Below are positions 60,800 through 64,000 of a DNA stretch of 64,000 bases, one piece after another (positions within the stretch are counted from its first letter, which is position 1; every line of letters starts with the position of its first letter). The notes under the pieces are model-generated. The model saw only the letters and a program-made list of their open reading frames with translations, was not told the origin of the DNA and searched no databases. Made by a program: the position numbers and the translations under genes. The stretch covers positions 2,852,001 through 2,916,000 of the forward strand of contig CM040088.1 of NCBI GenBank assembly GCA_022496805.1. Reading direction: 5' to 3'. This DNA is from Pohlia nutans (Eukaryota; Streptophyta; Bryopsida; Bryales; Mniaceae).

Positions 60800-61609
60800 C
60801 CCCTTACGGTCCCGACGTCCATATTTTGGACGTTTTTGGGGGTACATTCACCTTCGAAGAGCTGTAATTTTTTTAAAAAGTGTCCAATTTTAATGAAATT
60901 TTGGAAAAATAAACCGCATGATGTATGAAATGTGTGGTAAAAATTTCAGATCAATCCAAAATGTATTGAATTTTTGGTGATCATTTGAAAGTAGGGGTCT
61001 TCTTTTTGGACAGTTTTTGTGCATTTTGATGGCTGCAACTTCGGGGGCTTGTATCTCCTTCATCCCATGTCCGTTTTCAATAAAACTTATTGGATTGGAT
61101 TCCCCTTGAAGTCTAGTTATCATGGTAAGATTTTCATGTCAATCCATGTTGTCTTGAATGTTTGGGAGTCATTTTAGTGCACGGATCTAGTTTGGACACT
61201 TTTTGCTTTTTGGGTCAAATCAGTCACTTTTTGGGCTACTTTTTGACATCGCAAGGCCATTTTAGGGCACATTAAAAAAAAATCATGAGTTTTTTTTGGT
61301 ACCAGTGTGTTTATATGATGATTCTGAACTACTTTATAGTCGAAAGTTTTTTCATTTGAGTAATTTTGAAAACGAATTTCACCTCTAACTGTGTTGCTAG
61401 GAAAATTTCAGCATCCTTTTTTAACACTAAAACACTATGATCTTGCAATCTATATGGCCAAATGACCCCAAATTTGATCCACATGATCTACAACATGTAT
61501 ATTACAAGATTGTACAGTTGAGATTTCTATACCTCACTTATGTGTAGACCTATAACACATCAAAAACAATGATGATTTCAAGCCCAAAAAAACTAGGGAC
61601 GCTTAGGGG
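60800..61609 (+). mobile_element. piggyBac-like MITE, family B copy 3, intact
   Basis: 810 bp between TTAA 60796-60799 and 61610-61613, ends CCCCTTACGGTCCCGACG and GGGACGCTTAGGGG. Subterminal palindrome CGTCCATATTTTGGACG. Confidence 0.9.
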
Positions 61610-61613
61610 TTAA

Positions 61614-62639
61614 GGGGACCAAAAATTAAAAGGACTTATCATGTAAAATTTACCTTATGGTTAAAAAAAAGACCGCTTGGCAAAAACAAAATAAAATTTG
61701 TGATTGTATGACTATATGTGTCAAAAAATAAAAATGAAATTACCTTGTTTTTGTACGGTAATGGTAAATATCTATATAGTGTGAAATGTCGATAAATGAG
61801 TATGGGTCCCATTGAGACCCGTATTCAGTGTAGTTTATGTGAGTGGCACAATTAGGTGCTATTACCTTCTCATATGGGCTTTGTATCTCGTGGCACAATT
61901 AGGTGCTATTGCCTTCTCATATGGGCTTTGTATCTCTTGTTGGCCTCATCTCCCTCATTGGACATCTTTCAACGGAGGGCCACTTGCAACTACAGCATGC
62001 TGCAAATAATGGTGTTGCAAGAAGTCAAATGTAATTTTCAAGTTCAAAATGATTGTTTCGAATCTGTCAGTCAGTGATAATACCAAACAATCTCCACAGA
62101 CTACTTTTCTTTGCAATTTTGAAATGACACGGCAGATTCCTCGGTAGCAGAAAATGCATCACTGTAATGCTGTCTGAATTCCTCAGTACACTGAACGGGG
62201 AGTTTTCCAAGGAAATCAGCTAAAATCCAATATTTTACAAAAGCAACCGGTTTTAGACAAAAACCCATTGGTTATTACCCATGTTTCACTTAAGTAACAC
62301 CCAAGTATCACAAATTTTATCCGGATTTTAGCTTGAAACTATGAGTTTCAACCGGTAACTTGGCAATTCCATTTTGGTTGATTTACACTAACTGCCAAAT
62401 CTCCCCGTACATTGCCTCAGTACAGTAGCAGAATTTGCCTTTGTCCAACACTCCATGAATTTCTATTGCAACGACTACAATGTCTAGACGTTCAGTACCA
62501 AAAAGAGTGTTTTCAACACTCTTTTTCATTTTGTTTTTTACTCGAATAACTGTGTAAAAAACAATGTTAAAAGTCATTGTAATTCACTATTAGTTTCCAA
62601 AGTACAAACTTTATGTTTAGCTTAGGTACTTCTAGGAGT
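61614..62639. other. Intergenic DNA
   Basis: Apart from the 47-bp tandem, no feature is supported. Confidence 0.45.
61843..61936 (+). repeat. Two tandem 47-bp units
   Basis: GTGGCACAATTAGGTGCTAT through TTGTATCTC occurs twice (61843, 61890) with almost no change: a recent duplication. Confidence 0.88.
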
Positions 62640-63092
62640 AGGACCTTATGCATGTGTGATCTAATTAGAAAGGGGACGATTTGTGAAAAATTATGCCTCA
62701 TTTCATGTTGCAATGATTCACCAAAAAACTTGAAGATTTTAGTCTAAATGTGCTCTTGAAAAAATAAACTCATAAAATTAAGCAACCAAAAAATCTCCAA
62801 AAATCACTACACGTAGAGTATTACATTTCAACCAATCACAACAAGTTTCATCCACATATTGTCAACATCTTATTCGTAATCCAATTACTAAAAAAAATTG
62901 AATTTTAAATTTCAAAGTTTATACATAAATATTGGTGATAGCAATCATAGATCCAAATATATGGATAGAATCAAAAATTAATAATGTACAACTTTTATTG
63001 ATACATTAAACTTAAAATATTCCTCTTAGTTGCATTTTATAAGACATCTTTGAAATTCTCCAAATCTTGAGAGGGGTGAGGATTTTTAGGGG
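62640..63092 (+). mobile_element. Family C copy 4, left end missing
   Basis: Collinear with C3 from its conserved GTGATC-AATTAGAAAGGGG block to GATTTTTAGGGG before TTAA 63093-63096. The first 100 or so bases of the element are absent. Confidence 0.8.
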
Positions 63093-63096
63093 TTAA

Positions 63097-64000
63097 TGTA
63101 GACGAACTGAGACAATGATGCCACACTCATCTCATAGTGTGTAGACTGTAGAGTATTGTAAATTTGTAATACAGTTCACTACTTTACAATGGAGCATTCA
63201 TGTACCCTGGTTGAGTTACCAATGTACTGTACTGTACATACCCTAGTTGGGTGAGTTATTCATGAACCCTGGTCAGGTCATTCAATCTCGATGTACCATG
63301 GCATTCATGGATACGGTAATGGCCAAGAGGCTTCAACTTACATCCTCAAAATTTACCCCTACTCACTCCAGCAATCGTGTAATCAAATCCTAACGCTCCA
63401 ACATCCCACTGTGGATGATGTTCCACAGTATCAAATCTTCGACGCTATCAATATAATTCGTCTGCACAAATAACATGCAAGCTGGGTATGAATTCAATAA
63501 CGGGGACAACCAGGACAGGTTGATGGAAGCAGGCGCGATCTTCCGGACATGGAAATTTTCCGCTCATTAACATCTTCCGCTCATTAAAATGTTCTTTGAG
63601 TGGCATTTGTTGAGGGAATCTTCATGACGTTGGACATTGGGCATTCCACCTTATTTTCCTATGGAAGCTCTCCGTACATTGAAAGTTTTGTTTTATGATT
63701 CTACATTCCTTTTAAACATTTCACAATTTCTTTTTGCTTTTTTAATTTCAAACTTGAATTTTTTTTCCAAAAACAACACTTCAAAACCATTCCATGAAGA
63801 AAATACTTGCAAGACATTGTTAATCGATTTGACAGTCGATTACTACCATTCCCCTCAAATCTTAAAACACAACTCAACCCCTTACTTCCTTTGGATTAGG
63901 ATGCGGCAAATTATATTTTCATAAATAAATTTAAAAATTTATGTGAGTAAAATCATCACACTTACAACGCGTATTAAGCTTTGTCCAAATTGTAGGTCCT
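63097..64000. other. Intergenic DNA to window end
   Basis: No gene or repeat recognised. Short imperfect repeats of CATGAACCCTGGT and ATGTACCCTGGT lie at 63198-63300. Confidence 0.45.

Overview
The window is nuclear DNA from a plant, probably a land plant. It is AT-rich, and its three convincing protein genes are split by GT-AG introns. It carries a class I vacuolar-type NHX antiporter gene, and a ribosomal-protein promoter with a telo-box and a site II element. I cannot name the species. A bryophyte or lycophyte would fit the short introns and small, scattered MITE-type transposons, but that is a guess.

Layout. 1-15 kb is gene-free and full of small inverted-repeat elements. 16.3-20.8 kb, minus strand, holds an intact 14-exon Na+(K+)/H+ exchanger gene (568 aa), with its leader and promoter up to about 22 kb. 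22-31 kb is repeats, plus a short signal-peptide-like ORF at 24.36 kb behind a good TATA box. 31.1-33.1 kb, plus strand, is a five-exon gene for ER membrane complex subunit 5 (EMC5/MMGT, 110 aa); its longest unspliced ORF is an intron artefact. 34-38 kb includes a 1.37 kb near-palindrome. 38.9-40.1 kb, plus strand, is the five-exon gene for ribosomal protein eS26 (RPS26, 124 aa). 40.8-64 kb is gene-poor and contains nested MITEs, a decayed hAT transposase (48.5-49.9 kb), a tRNA-derived SINE inside a tandem array, and CACTA-, Stowaway- and Tourist-like MITEs.

The three genes are unrelated housekeeping genes (vacuolar ion transport, membrane-protein insertion, translation) and form no functional cluster.

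The most unusual content is a group of at least seven MITE families (called A-G here). They have ends TTAA-CCC(C/T)TWA... and ...TWA(G/A)GGG-TTAA, and cover roughly a fifth of the window. One copy (7407-8207) sits inside another transposon whose second copy (27801-28227) preserves the empty site, which shows exact TTAA target duplication. That signature belongs to the piggyBac superfamily, which as far as I know is scarce in land plants. The elements insert into one another at TTAA and lie back to back sharing single TTAA sites (40.8-43.3 kb and 55.6-56.7 kb). No transposase for them is visible in the window.
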